A DNA stretch of 20,232 bases, taken from positions 1 to 20,232 of the forward strand of contig CAYQUC010000061.1 of assembly GCA_964420605.1 (NCBI GenBank). Direction: 5' to 3'. Shown here piece after piece: positions 8,888 to 15,768 of this stretch. This stretch comes from CAYQUC01 sp964420605 (GTDB taxonomy: Bacteria; Pseudomonadota; Gammaproteobacteria; UBA6429; Thiohalophilaceae). Each line of letters starts with the position of its first letter. Position 1 is the first letter of the stretch. A program made the translations under genes and the position numbers. The notes under the pieces were generated by a model. It saw only the letters and a program-made list of their open reading frames with translations, was not told the origin of the DNA and ran no database searches.

Positions 8888-9766
8888 TTAATTACCTTTC
8901 GCTTGAGCCATTACTTCTTCAGCAAAATTATCAACTTTCTTTTCTATACCATCACCTAACTCAAAACGAACAAAAGAGTTAACTGTCGTTTTTGCAGACT
9001 CAAGTAATTTTTCAATTGTTTGATCAGGGTCTTTTACAAATGGTTGACCTAACAATGTTACTTCTTTTAAATACTTATTAATTTTACCTTCAACCATTTT
9101 TTCAATGATATTGTCCGGTTTACCACTACTAGCGGCTTCTGCGGAAAAAATATCTCTTTCTCGATCAAGTATTTTTGAGTCAACTTGATCAGCACTGACA
9201 CAAATAGGTTTACTTGCAGCAATATGCATCGCGATATCTTTAGCTAATTCAAGGTTATCAGTACTTGCGCTAACCACAACACCAATACGGTTGCCATGAC
9301 TATAACTACCTAGAACACCATCACTAGACACTAATTCAAAACGACGAACACTGATGTTCTCACCGATTTTGGATATTAATGTTTTGCGAGTTTCTTCTAC
9401 AGAAGTGCCTGATGCTAAATTCAAGTTATTTAGGGCATCAACACTTTCGGGTTTATTTGCCAATGCACATAACGCAACTTCGTCAGCAAATCCACTGAAA
9501 TTTTCGTCTTTAGCAGCGAAGTCAGTTTCGCAATTAATTTCAATGATAACAGCAGATTTATTATCATCACTGAGTTTAATAACAATTTTACCTTCAGCAG
9601 CAACACGGCCGCTCTTCTTATCCGCTTTTGCTTGACCGGTTTTTCGTAAATGATCAATCGCAGCTTCCATATCACCATTAACTTCTGTTAATGCTTTCTT
9701 ACATTCCATCATACCTGAGCCTGTACGCTCACGTAATTCTTTTACTTGTGCAGCAGTAATAGCCAT
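8888..9766 (-). CDS. tsf: Tsf, elongation factor Ts
   Basis: EF-Ts is the nucleotide exchange factor that regenerates EF-Tu-GTP. The 292-residue protein has the N-terminal UBA-like module (about 1-50) with RTGSGMMECKKAL. The core begins with the conserved INCETDFAAKDENF, which holds the TDF motif that inserts at the EF-Tu magnesium site. Two alpha/beta subdomains and the C-terminal module follow. Length is slightly above E. coli (283). It sits 107 nt after rpsB, and that gap contains a strong hairpin. GAGAGG about 10 nt before the ATG is the likely ribosome-binding site. Co-transcription with rpsB is expected from the family pattern. Confidence 0.97.
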   Translation of the reverse strand: MAITAAQVKELRERTGSGMMECKKALTEVNGDMEAAIDHLRKTGQAKADKKSGRVAAEGKIVIKLSDDNKSAVIIEINCETDFAAKDENFSGFADEVALCALANKPESVDALNNLNLASGTSVEETRKTLISKIGENISVRRFELVSSDGVLGSYSHGNRIGVVVSASTDNLELAKDIAMHIAASKPICVSADQVDSKILDRERDIFSAEAASSGKPDNIIEKMVEGKINKYLKEVTLLGQPFVKDPDQTIEKLLESAKTTVNSFVRFELGDGIEKKVDNFAEEVMAQAKGN

Positions 9767-9825
9767 GATGCTATAACCTCTCGTAATTTTTTAAAATAAA
9801 TAAGTTTTTAACTATTAGATAAGTA

Positions 9826-9854
9826 CATACGCAACAACAAAAGTTGCGCGTATG
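9826..9854 (-). other. Hairpin in the rpsB-tsf intergenic region
   Basis: On the transcribed strand, CATACGCGCAAC pairs with GTTGCGTATG around a 7-nt TTTTGTT loop, giving about 10 base pairs with a 2-nt bulge. No run of T follows directly (next bases TACTTATC), so it is not a standard intrinsic terminator. It may be a partial attenuator, a processing site or a 3'-end stabiliser that sets rpsB above tsf. The pairing is seen in the sequence; the role is inferred. Confidence 0.5.
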
Positions 9855-9873
9855 ACTATCGATAAATAATCAA

Positions 9874-10719
9874 TTATTCAGAAGTACTTTCTGTTTTTGA
9901 TTTGTCATCTGTTGCTGATTCATCACTTTTTACCGAATCTTCTTTAACGTCAGCTTTTTTTACTTTTTTCTTTTCTTTTTTTACTGTTGTATCAAGTTCA
10001 ACAAAATCATCAGCAGAACCTGCTCCAGGAACCGATACTGATTCACGGCCATTAATGACTGCATCTGCCGCACCTTTGGTATATAAGGTGATTGCGCGAA
10101 TTGCATCATCATTTCCCGGAATTAAATAATCAACACCATTAGGGCTATTGTTGGTATCAACAATGCCAATAACCGGAATACCAAGCTTAATCGCTTCCGT
10201 AATTGCGATTTTTTCGTGACCAACATCAACCACAAAAATCACATCAGGTAGTCCAGCCATATCTTTAATACCGCCAAGACTTCGATCTAATTTAATTTGT
10301 TCACGAGTGAGCGTTAAAACTTCTTTTTTACTCATACGTTCAAAAGTACCATCGGTTTCCATGGCTTCTAGTTCTTTTAAACGTTTAATTGATTGCTTCA
10401 CTGTTTTATAATTCGTTAACATGCCACCTAACCAACGATGGTTAACATAGGGCATATCACATCGTTCAGCTTGTTCTTTAATAACATCCTGAGCAGAACG
10501 TTTTGTTCCAACGAATAACACTTTACCGCGTTTAGAAATCATTGAACCAATAAAGTTCATGGCATCCTGATACATCGGTAAGGTTTTTTCTAAATTAATA
10601 ATATGGATTTTATTACGATCACCAAAGATAAATGGTGCCATTTTTGGATTCCAGAAACGTGTTTGATGACCAAAATGGACACCCGCTTCTAGCATCTGAC
10701 GCATAGTAACATCAGTCAT
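9874..10719 (-). CDS. rpsB: RpsB, 30S ribosomal protein S2 with extended C-terminal tail
   Basis: S2 is a late-assembling small-subunit protein needed for binding of S1. The core (about 1-225) is canonical: MRQMLEAGVHFGHQTRFWNP, FGDRNKIHIINLEKTL, FVGTKRSAQDVI, RWLGGMLTNYKTVKQSI and VDTNNSPNGVDYLIPGND. The protein is 281 residues against 241 in E. coli. The excess is a low-complexity tail from about 226, first a lysine run (KKEKKKVKKADVK at 247-259), then an Asp/Ser/Glu-rich end. The ribosome-binding site is strong (TTAGGAGAAG before the ATG). The gene is first in the long minus-strand cluster, preceded by a structured leader and its own promoter, and S2 is known in E. coli to repress rpsB-tsf through the rpsB leader. 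Confidence 0.97.
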   Translation of the reverse strand: MTDVTMRQMLEAGVHFGHQTRFWNPKMAPFIFGDRNKIHIINLEKTLPMYQDAMNFIGSMISKRGKVLFVGTKRSAQDVIKEQAERCDMPYVNHRWLGGMLTNYKTVKQSIKRLKELEAMETDGTFERMSKKEVLTLTREQIKLDRSLGGIKDMAGLPDVIFVVDVGHEKIAITEAIKLGIPVIGIVDTNNSPNGVDYLIPGNDDAIRAITLYTKGAADAVINGRESVSVPGAGSADDFVELDTTVKKEKKKVKKADVKEDSVKSDESATDDKSKTESTSE

Positions 10720-10887
10720 TTTACTTCTCCTAACTTGGGTTTAACCACCACACGATGAATATGCTACTTTTAATGTATTAATATTAAAAGAACCCTAAAC
10801 GTTAAACCACCACCGTGTGTGCGAATTTACTCAATTTCTTGAGCATTTATGTATTTTACATATTCTACAAACAATTATTAAATATGC
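10720..10887 (-). promoter_or_regulatory. rpsB mRNA leader, candidate S2 autoregulatory RNA
   Basis: The leader of about 165 nt contains, in transcript order: CTCAA-GAAA-TTGAG, a 5-bp stem with a GNRA-type loop (10830-10843); CACACG (10814-10819), able to pair with CGTGTG at 10749-10754; GGGTT (10791-10795), able to pair with AACCC at 10737-10741; and a perfect 8-bp stem CTTTTAAT/ATTAAAAG (10767-10790). GTGGTGGTT occurs twice (10805-10813 and 10743-10751), each time next to a long-range pairing arm. The second copy lies just upstream of the rpsB ribosome-binding site. Pairings and repeats are seen directly. Control by S2 is inferred from the E. coli precedent. Confidence 0.65.
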
Positions 10888-10893
10888 GCGCGT

Positions 10894-10922
10894 TTTATAC
10901 CATATTTAGGCATTTTCAACAA
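10894..10922 (-). promoter_or_regulatory. rpsB promoter (extended -10, GC-rich discriminator)
   Basis: Reading the minus strand, TTGTTG is followed by 17 nt and then TATAAA, with TGG just before the -10 giving an extended -10 element (TGGTATAAA). ACGCGCGC follows directly, a GC-rich discriminator in an otherwise AT-rich region. Such discriminators are typical of stringently controlled promoters of translation genes. The start site should be near 10885-10887. Confidence 0.65.
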
Positions 10923-10938
10923 TGACTCTATCTCTAAC

Positions 10939-10968
10939 TTGCTGATTTACTGCAAACAAGACTAAAAT
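10939..10968 (+). promoter_or_regulatory. Candidate map promoter
   Basis: TTGCTG, an 18-nt spacer and TAAAAT match sigma-70 elements moderately well and would start transcription near 10975, about 35 nt before the map ATG. Its -35 lies 16 nt from the -35 of the divergent rpsB promoter, so the two polymerase sites are back to back. The rest of 10969-11009 is AT-rich with no other recognisable feature. Confidence 0.45.
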
Positions 10969-11009
10969 AAGATAAAAAAATCTAATTAAACTATCTTAAA
11001 GTGACAAAT

Positions 11010-11777
11010 ATGGCTATTAGCATTAAATCCCCAGAAGAAATCGAGAAAATGCGTATCGCAGGTAAACTTGCAGCCGACGTTCTTGAAATGATTGAACCCC
11101 ATGTAAAGGCTGGAATTACAACTGACGAACTTGATACAATTTGCCACGATTATATTGTAGATGTGCAACAAGCAATTCCCGCACCACTGAATTACCATGG
11201 TTTTCCTAAGTCTATTTGCACCTCGGTCAACCATGTTGTGTGTCATGGGATTCCAGCCAATAAACGATTGAAAAATAATGACATTATCAATATCGATATC
11301 ACTGTAATAAAAGACAAATACCATGGTGACACTAGTAAAATGTTCTTCATTGGCGAACCATCAATTCAAGCTAAACGCATTGTACAAATAAGCCAAGATT
11401 GCCTACGCCTCGGAATTGAGCAAGTAAAAGCCGGCGCACAGCTTGGTAACATTGGTCATGTTATTCAGAGCTATGCCGAATCCCAACAATGTTCAGTCGT
11501 GAGAGAATATTGTGGTCATGGTATCGGAGCGGTATTCCATGAAGATCCCCAAGTTCTCCACTATGGCACAGCAGGAACCGGCGACACACTCGAAGCCGGC
11601 ATGATATTTACGATTGAACCCATGATTAATATTGGCAAACGTAATGTAAAACTGCTCAAAGATAAATGGACCGTTGTCACTAAAGATCGAACACTTTCTG
11701 CACAATGGGAACATACGATATTAGTCACCGAAACCGGTTATGAAGTTTTAACTAAACGCACTGAGGAAAGTTTTTAA
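11010..11777 (+). CDS. map: Map, methionine aminopeptidase type I
   Basis: Map removes the initiator methionine from nascent proteins at the ribosome. The 255-residue enzyme has all five metal ligands: Asp96 and Asp107 (NIDITVIKDKYHGD), His170 (GHGIG), Glu203 (TIEPM) and Glu234 (QWEHT). The substrate-contacting histidines CHG (79) and FHE (177) are also present. The ATG at 11010 gives MAISIKSPEEIEKM, matching the usual E. coli-type start. A GTG three codons earlier is in frame but unneeded. It is transcribed divergently from rpsB, a common arrangement, and is followed by glnD after 3 nt, so the two form an operon. Confidence 0.97.
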   Translation: MAISIKSPEEIEKMRIAGKLAADVLEMIEPHVKAGITTDELDTICHDYIVDVQQAIPAPLNYHGFPKSICTSVNHVVCHGIPANKRLKNNDIINIDITVIKDKYHGDTSKMFFIGEPSIQAKRIVQISQDCLRLGIEQVKAGAQLGNIGHVIQSYAESQQCSVVREYCGHGIGAVFHEDPQVLHYGTAGTGDTLEAGMIFTIEPMINIGKRNVKLLKDKWTVVTKDRTLSAQWEHTILVTETGYEVLTKRTEESF

Positions 11778-11780
11778 TTA

Positions 11781-14420
11781 ATGTTAAATGATCCAGAATT
11801 ACTTAACTCGGTAACAATTGATGATGAACACCTTAATGGTGACTATCCTCTTAAGCCTTTTGCAACATCATTAAAAAATGCCAGCGCAATATTAAATGAG
11901 CGCTTTCAAGCTGGTCGCTCCGCGAATGAATTAATTCACGCACGTGCAGCTGTTATTGATTATTTACTAATCAAAGCTTGGCAATTTTTTATAAAAAATG
12001 ATTCAAACTGTTGTTTAGTCGCCGTTGGTGGTTATGGCCGTAGCGAACTTCATCCATTCTCCGATATTGATATTATGATTATCGTCGGTAATATTAAAAA
12101 TATTCCCAAAGATTCCATTGGAAAATTTATCACTTTTTTATGGGATCTGCATTTAGATATTGGTCATAGTGTCAGAACCCCTGCTGAATGTGCGACAGAG
12201 GCAAAAAAAGACATCACCATTGCCACGAACGTGCAGGAATCAAGATTATTAGTCGGTAAACAAAATCTATTTGAAAAACAAAAAAAATTATGCTCACCCA
12301 ATAAAATTTGGAATAGTAAAGATTTCTTTGATGCAAAATGGGAAGAACAACAATCTAGACATGCAAAATTTAATGATACGGCTTACAACCTGGAACCCAA
12401 CATAAAAGAAGGCCCTGGCGGCTTGCGCGACATACAAACAATTTCGTGGGTTACTAAAAGACATTTTGACTCAGAGAATCCTGAGCAGTTAGTTGAAATT
12501 GGCTTTTTAACATCACAGGAACTAACCACCTTAATTACCGGCCAATCATTTTTATGGAAAATACGGTATGGTTTACACCAAATTGCGGATAGACGAGAGG
12601 ATCGTTTATTGTTTGATTTTCAAAGAGTGCTTGCAACTCAATTTGGCTATCGAGATGATAAAAATAAATTAGCCGTTGAACATTTTATGAAAGATTATTA
12701 TCGAACAGTTATGGAGTTGAGTCGATTAAATGAAATGTTACTACAATTATTCCAAGAAGATATAGTATTCAAAAAGAAAAAATCTACAGTTATTAAATTA
12801 AATTCCAGATTTAATATTAGAAATGGCTTTATTGAAACAGCAAATGAACAAGTATTTGTTAACTACCCTTTCGCGTTACTTGAAATTTTTCTGATTCAAG
12901 CACAACATCCTGAGTTAACAGGGGTTCGAGCAAATACAATTAGAACGATTAGAGAAAATTTGTATTTAATTGATAGTAGTTTCCGAAACGATGTACGTAA
13001 TAAAATGTTATTCATGGACATTCTTCGCCAGCGTGCTGGTGTTACCCACGAATTACGACGCATGAATACTTATGGTATTTTAGCCGCTTACTTACCTGCA
13101 TTTAATGAAATTGTAGGACAAATGCAACATGACTTATTTCACGTTTATACCGTTGATCAACACACTTTATTTGTGATTCGAAACATTCGACGTTACACAG
13201 TTCAAGAGTTTTCAAATGAGTTTCCGCTATGTAGTAGTATTATAAAAAACCTAGCTAAACAAGAAATTTTAATTTTAGCCGGTTTATTCCATGATATTTC
13301 CAAGGGCCAAGGTGGTGACCATTCAACTTTGGGGGCGAAGGTGGCTTTAGATTTTTGCTTGCATCATAATTTAAATAAGTATGATTCTGAATTAGTAGAG
13401 TGGTTAGTCTTTAATCATTTAATCATGTCTGTCACAGCACAAAAGAAAGATATACACGACATTGAGGTTATTAGTGAATTTGCAGATTTGGTAGGTGATC
13501 AGTATCGACTTGATTTAATTTTTTTATTAACTGTATCAGATATAAGAGCAACAAGTCCCAAAGTCTGGAATTCATGGAAGTATTCTTTATTATCTAGCCT
13601 ATATACTTTCACTAAACAATATTTAAAAGAAAAAACCAAAGGCGAACGAAATCAAACTACTTCAGTCAGTCGAATTAAAGAAGATTTACTCGCCATTTCC
13701 AAAGAATCTAATATAAAGCAAGAAAAATTTACCAAACTTTGGGCTAAACTTTCAAATGAATATTTCATTCAATGTGAATACACTGATATCATATGGCAAT
13801 CTGAACTTATAATAACTAATAAAACTCATCCAATCATAAAAGTTCATCAAGCAAGTGAATTTTCTAGCACATTAGTATTTATTTATGCTAAAAACGATCC
13901 AGGCTTATTGTCTCTGATGACATCCGTCTTTGAACAAATGAATTTTAGTGTCGTTAATGCTCGAATTTATAAGACCACAGACAACTTTATATTAGCGTCA
14001 TTTGTTATTTTGGAATTAAATGGTGACCAAATATTGGATGCCGATAGAATCAATAATTTAAATAACAATTTAGAAAAACATTTAAATTCAACGTTATCAA
14101 CATCACTTGAAATTAATCGAAATATACCTCGTCAATTAAAACATTTTTCATTTCCAACGGAAGTGATTTTTAGTGAAGATAAAAACAAACGTCATTCAAT
14201 AATGGAAGTCATTGCTTTTGATCAACCTGGCATGTTATCGCGCATTTGCTCAACAATGGATGCTTGTGGAGTTGAATTAATTTCGGCAAGAATTGCAACT
14301 TATGGCGAGCGCGTTAATGATATTTTTTATATCACCCAAACAAGTGAACAGCCCTTGCCCAATAATGAAACATTAGAATGTCTAGAAAAATCAATCATTG
14401 ATGTTTTATCCAATAAATAA
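11781..14420 (+). CDS. glnD: GlnD, bifunctional PII uridylyltransferase/uridylyl-removing enzyme
   Basis: GlnD senses glutamine and adds or removes UMP on PII proteins, and so controls nitrogen assimilation. The 879-residue protein matches the family in length (E. coli 890) and layout. The nucleotidyltransferase domain has GGYGRSELHPFSDIDI at about 83-98, with Asp95 and Asp97 as the catalytic metal site. A central linker region follows with NIKEGPGGLRDIQT. The HD hydrolase domain has HD at 504-505 and a nearby GGDHSTLGAKVA. Two C-terminal ACT domains (about 697-775 and 804-879) would bind glutamine, with DPGLLS and QPGMLSRI at their first turns. No key residue appears missing. GAGGAAAG at the end of map, about 10 nt upstream, serves as ribosome-binding site. 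Confidence 0.97.
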   Translation: MLNDPELLNSVTIDDEHLNGDYPLKPFATSLKNASAILNERFQAGRSANELIHARAAVIDYLLIKAWQFFIKNDSNCCLVAVGGYGRSELHPFSDIDIMIIVGNIKNIPKDSIGKFITFLWDLHLDIGHSVRTPAECATEAKKDITIATNVQESRLLVGKQNLFEKQKKLCSPNKIWNSKDFFDAKWEEQQSRHAKFNDTAYNLEPNIKEGPGGLRDIQTISWVTKRHFDSENPEQLVEIGFLTSQELTTLITGQSFLWKIRYGLHQIADRREDRLLFDFQRVLATQFGYRDDKNKLAVEHFMKDYYRTVMELSRLNEMLLQLFQEDIVFKKKKSTVIKLNSRFNIRNGFIETANEQVFVNYPFALLEIFLIQAQHPELTGVRANTIRTIRENLYLIDSSFRNDVRNKMLFMDILRQRAGVTHELRRMNTYGILAAYLPAFNEIVGQMQHDLFHVYTVDQHTLFVIRNIRRYTVQEFSNEFPLCSSIIKNLAKQEILILAGLFHDISKGQGGDHSTLGAKVALDFCLHHNLNKYDSELVEWLVFNHLIMSVTAQKKDIHDIEVISEFADLVGDQYRLDLIFLLTVSDIRATSPKVWNSWKYSLLSSLYTFTKQYLKEKTKGERNQTTSVSRIKEDLLAISKESNIKQEKFTKLWAKLSNEYFIQCEYTDIIWQSELIITNKTHPIIKVHQASEFSSTLVFIYAKNDPGLLSLMTSVFEQMNFSVVNARIYKTTDNFILASFVILELNGDQILDADRINNLNNNLEKHLNSTLSTSLEINRNIPRQLKHFSFPTEVIFSEDKNKRHSIMEVIAFDQPGMLSRICSTMDACGVELISARIATYGERVNDIFYITQTSEQPLPNNETLECLEKSIIDVLSNK

Positions 14421-14431
14421 TTAAAGTGATT

Positions 14432-14821
14432 CTACTCTTCACTTGGAGAATTAAACTCAATAAATTCTAATGCATTGCCATCAGGATCGCGACAAAATAA
14501 AGCTTTACGTCCTGACTGACTAAATGAAAATTTAATATTAGACGCTGTTAACGCTTTTTCGATTGTTCTAATTGATTCGACCTGCATTGCGACATGTCGA
14601 TCACGACCACCATGCTCTGGCCGCCCCATCACTGGATCAGGATTATCCAATTCAAGTAAATGCAATTGTCCATCACCGATATCCAACCAACTTCCGCCAT
14701 AGGGTAAATTGGGGCGAGTGGTATTTTTTGACAAACCTAAAATACCACAATAAAATGCTTCGGCAACCACAACATCTTTAACGATATAGCTTGCATGTAA
14801 AAGTGCTATAAAATTACTCAT
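14432..14821 (-). CDS. VOC/glyoxalase-fold protein
   Basis: This 129-residue protein belongs to the vicinal oxygen chelate superfamily (glyoxalase I, bleomycin-resistance and dioxygenase-like). Two beta-alpha-beta-beta-beta modules are visible. The first starts LLHASYIVKDVVVAEAFYCG and the second starts RHVAMQVESI, ending FCRDPDGNALEFIEF, a typical VOC ending. Candidate metal ligands are His9, Glu57, His76 and Glu119. The ATG at 14821 overlaps the stop of the upstream transporter gene as ATGA. An upstream extension in the same frame lies inside that gene and is not used. It converges on glnD with an 11-nt gap. The substrate cannot be read from the sequence: it may be a lactoylglutathione lyase-like enzyme or a small-molecule binding protein. 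Confidence 0.85.
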   Translation of the reverse strand: MSNFIALLHASYIVKDVVVAEAFYCGILGLSKNTTRPNLPYGGSWLDIGDGQLHLLELDNPDPVMGRPEHGGRDRHVAMQVESIRTIEKALTASNIKFSFSQSGRKALFCRDPDGNALEFIEFNSPSEE

Positions 14822-15684
14822 TTTGACGGTTCTTCTTCTATACACAATTTTGATGAATAATAGCCCGCAGCCAATATCAGTAGGCCACCAAGCCATTCTC
14901 GAATTAATACTACTTCATTTGTTAAAAAACTGGCTGATACTGCCGCAACAATAATTTCAAATAATAAAATAATTGCCGAACGCTGCACGGGCATATGTGA
15001 TACGCCATACATAACGGTCACTGTCATAACAACTACTAAAATTGCACCAATTAAATTTGCACTTAAAATAACCATACCTGAAACAGTGTCGATGCTACTA
15101 TTGTCAAACACTAACATAAGCCCAGCGACCAAAATTACTCCTAACCATGAAAAAACGACTTTAAGTTGTACCGGCACTAAATTCGCTTTACGTGCAAGCA
15201 CATTTGTTAGTGCAAAAGCAAAACCCGATGATAACGCTAACCAGTCATTGCTACTCAATGGTAGTGGCAAGCCAGTATCATCTTTCCATAACATTATAAT
15301 GGCACCAACTATGGCAATTGCTAACATTGATATGCCCATTAAAGTCAGTTTTTCTTTTAATATAAAAACGCCAAATAGGGTCGCCCACAATGGTGAAAGG
15401 TAAAAAAGAATCATAACCCGAACAATTGGGCCTTCAATAATAGCCAAAATGAAAGCGGTATTACACCAACCGCTAGCCAAGGCTAGCGCGAATAATAAAT
15501 ACACATTATTCGTTACGCGGTGTCTATATTGGTAAAACAAGACAGCTAGAATGGGTAAGGTTCCGAGATAAATAAAGAAAGTAGCCCACAAACCAGACAA
15601 TCCATAGCTCTCCAATAAACGTAATGGGTACCAAAATAGCCCCCATAAGGTGGCCGCTAATAATAAACTTAATATTGGATACAA
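14818..15684 (-). CDS. EamA/DMT-family transporter
   Basis: This is a 288-residue inner-membrane protein with about ten hydrophobic helices arranged as two EamA halves (roughly 1-135 and 145-280), the drug/metabolite transporter layout. The first half contains LLAATLWGLFWYPLRLL and a characteristic SPLWATLFGVFILKEKLTL, and the second half ends with VSASFLTNEVVLIREWLGG. The family exports amino acids and other small metabolites; the substrate here is unknown. Its start is probably TTG at 15684, because TAA lies in frame only 9 nt upstream and no ATG or GTG is near. TTGGGG about 9 nt before may act as ribosome-binding site. It is coupled to the VOC gene by ATGA overlap and divergent from dapC. 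Confidence 0.88.
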   Translation of the reverse strand: MYPILSLLLAATLWGLFWYPLRLLESYGLSGLWATFFIYLGTLPILAVLFYQYRHRVTNNVYLLFALALASGWCNTAFILAIIEGPIVRVMILFYLSPLWATLFGVFILKEKLTLMGISMLAIAIVGAIIMLWKDDTGLPLPLSSNDWLALSSGFAFALTNVLARKANLVPVQLKVVFSWLGVILVAGLMLVFDNSSIDTVSGMVILSANLIGAILVVVMTVTVMYGVSHMPVQRSAIILLFEIIVAAVSASFLTNEVVLIREWLGGLLILAAGYYSSKLCIEEEPSK

Positions 15685-15705
15685 ATTATTTTACCCCAAG
15701 TACTT

Positions 15706-15733
15706 TTGATAACAATCTATTAAATGATAAAAT
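15706..15733 (+). promoter_or_regulatory. Candidate dapC promoter (extended -10)
   Basis: TTGATA, a 16-nt spacer and TAAAAT, with TGA just before the -10, form a near-consensus sigma-70 promoter with an extended -10. Transcription would start near 15740, giving a leader of about 28 nt for dapC. It sits in the 84-nt gap divergent from the transporter gene. No operator-like inverted repeat is evident. Confidence 0.6.
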
Positions 15734-15768
15734 ACCATTACTTTATACTAAATACATACTAATTATTT

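Noticed and set aside
14424..14444. AAGTGA/TCACTT stem between convergent glnD and the VOC gene as a terminator
   Set aside because: It is a 6-bp AT-rich stem with a 9-nt loop, lacks a T-run, and one arm lies in the VOC coding end.
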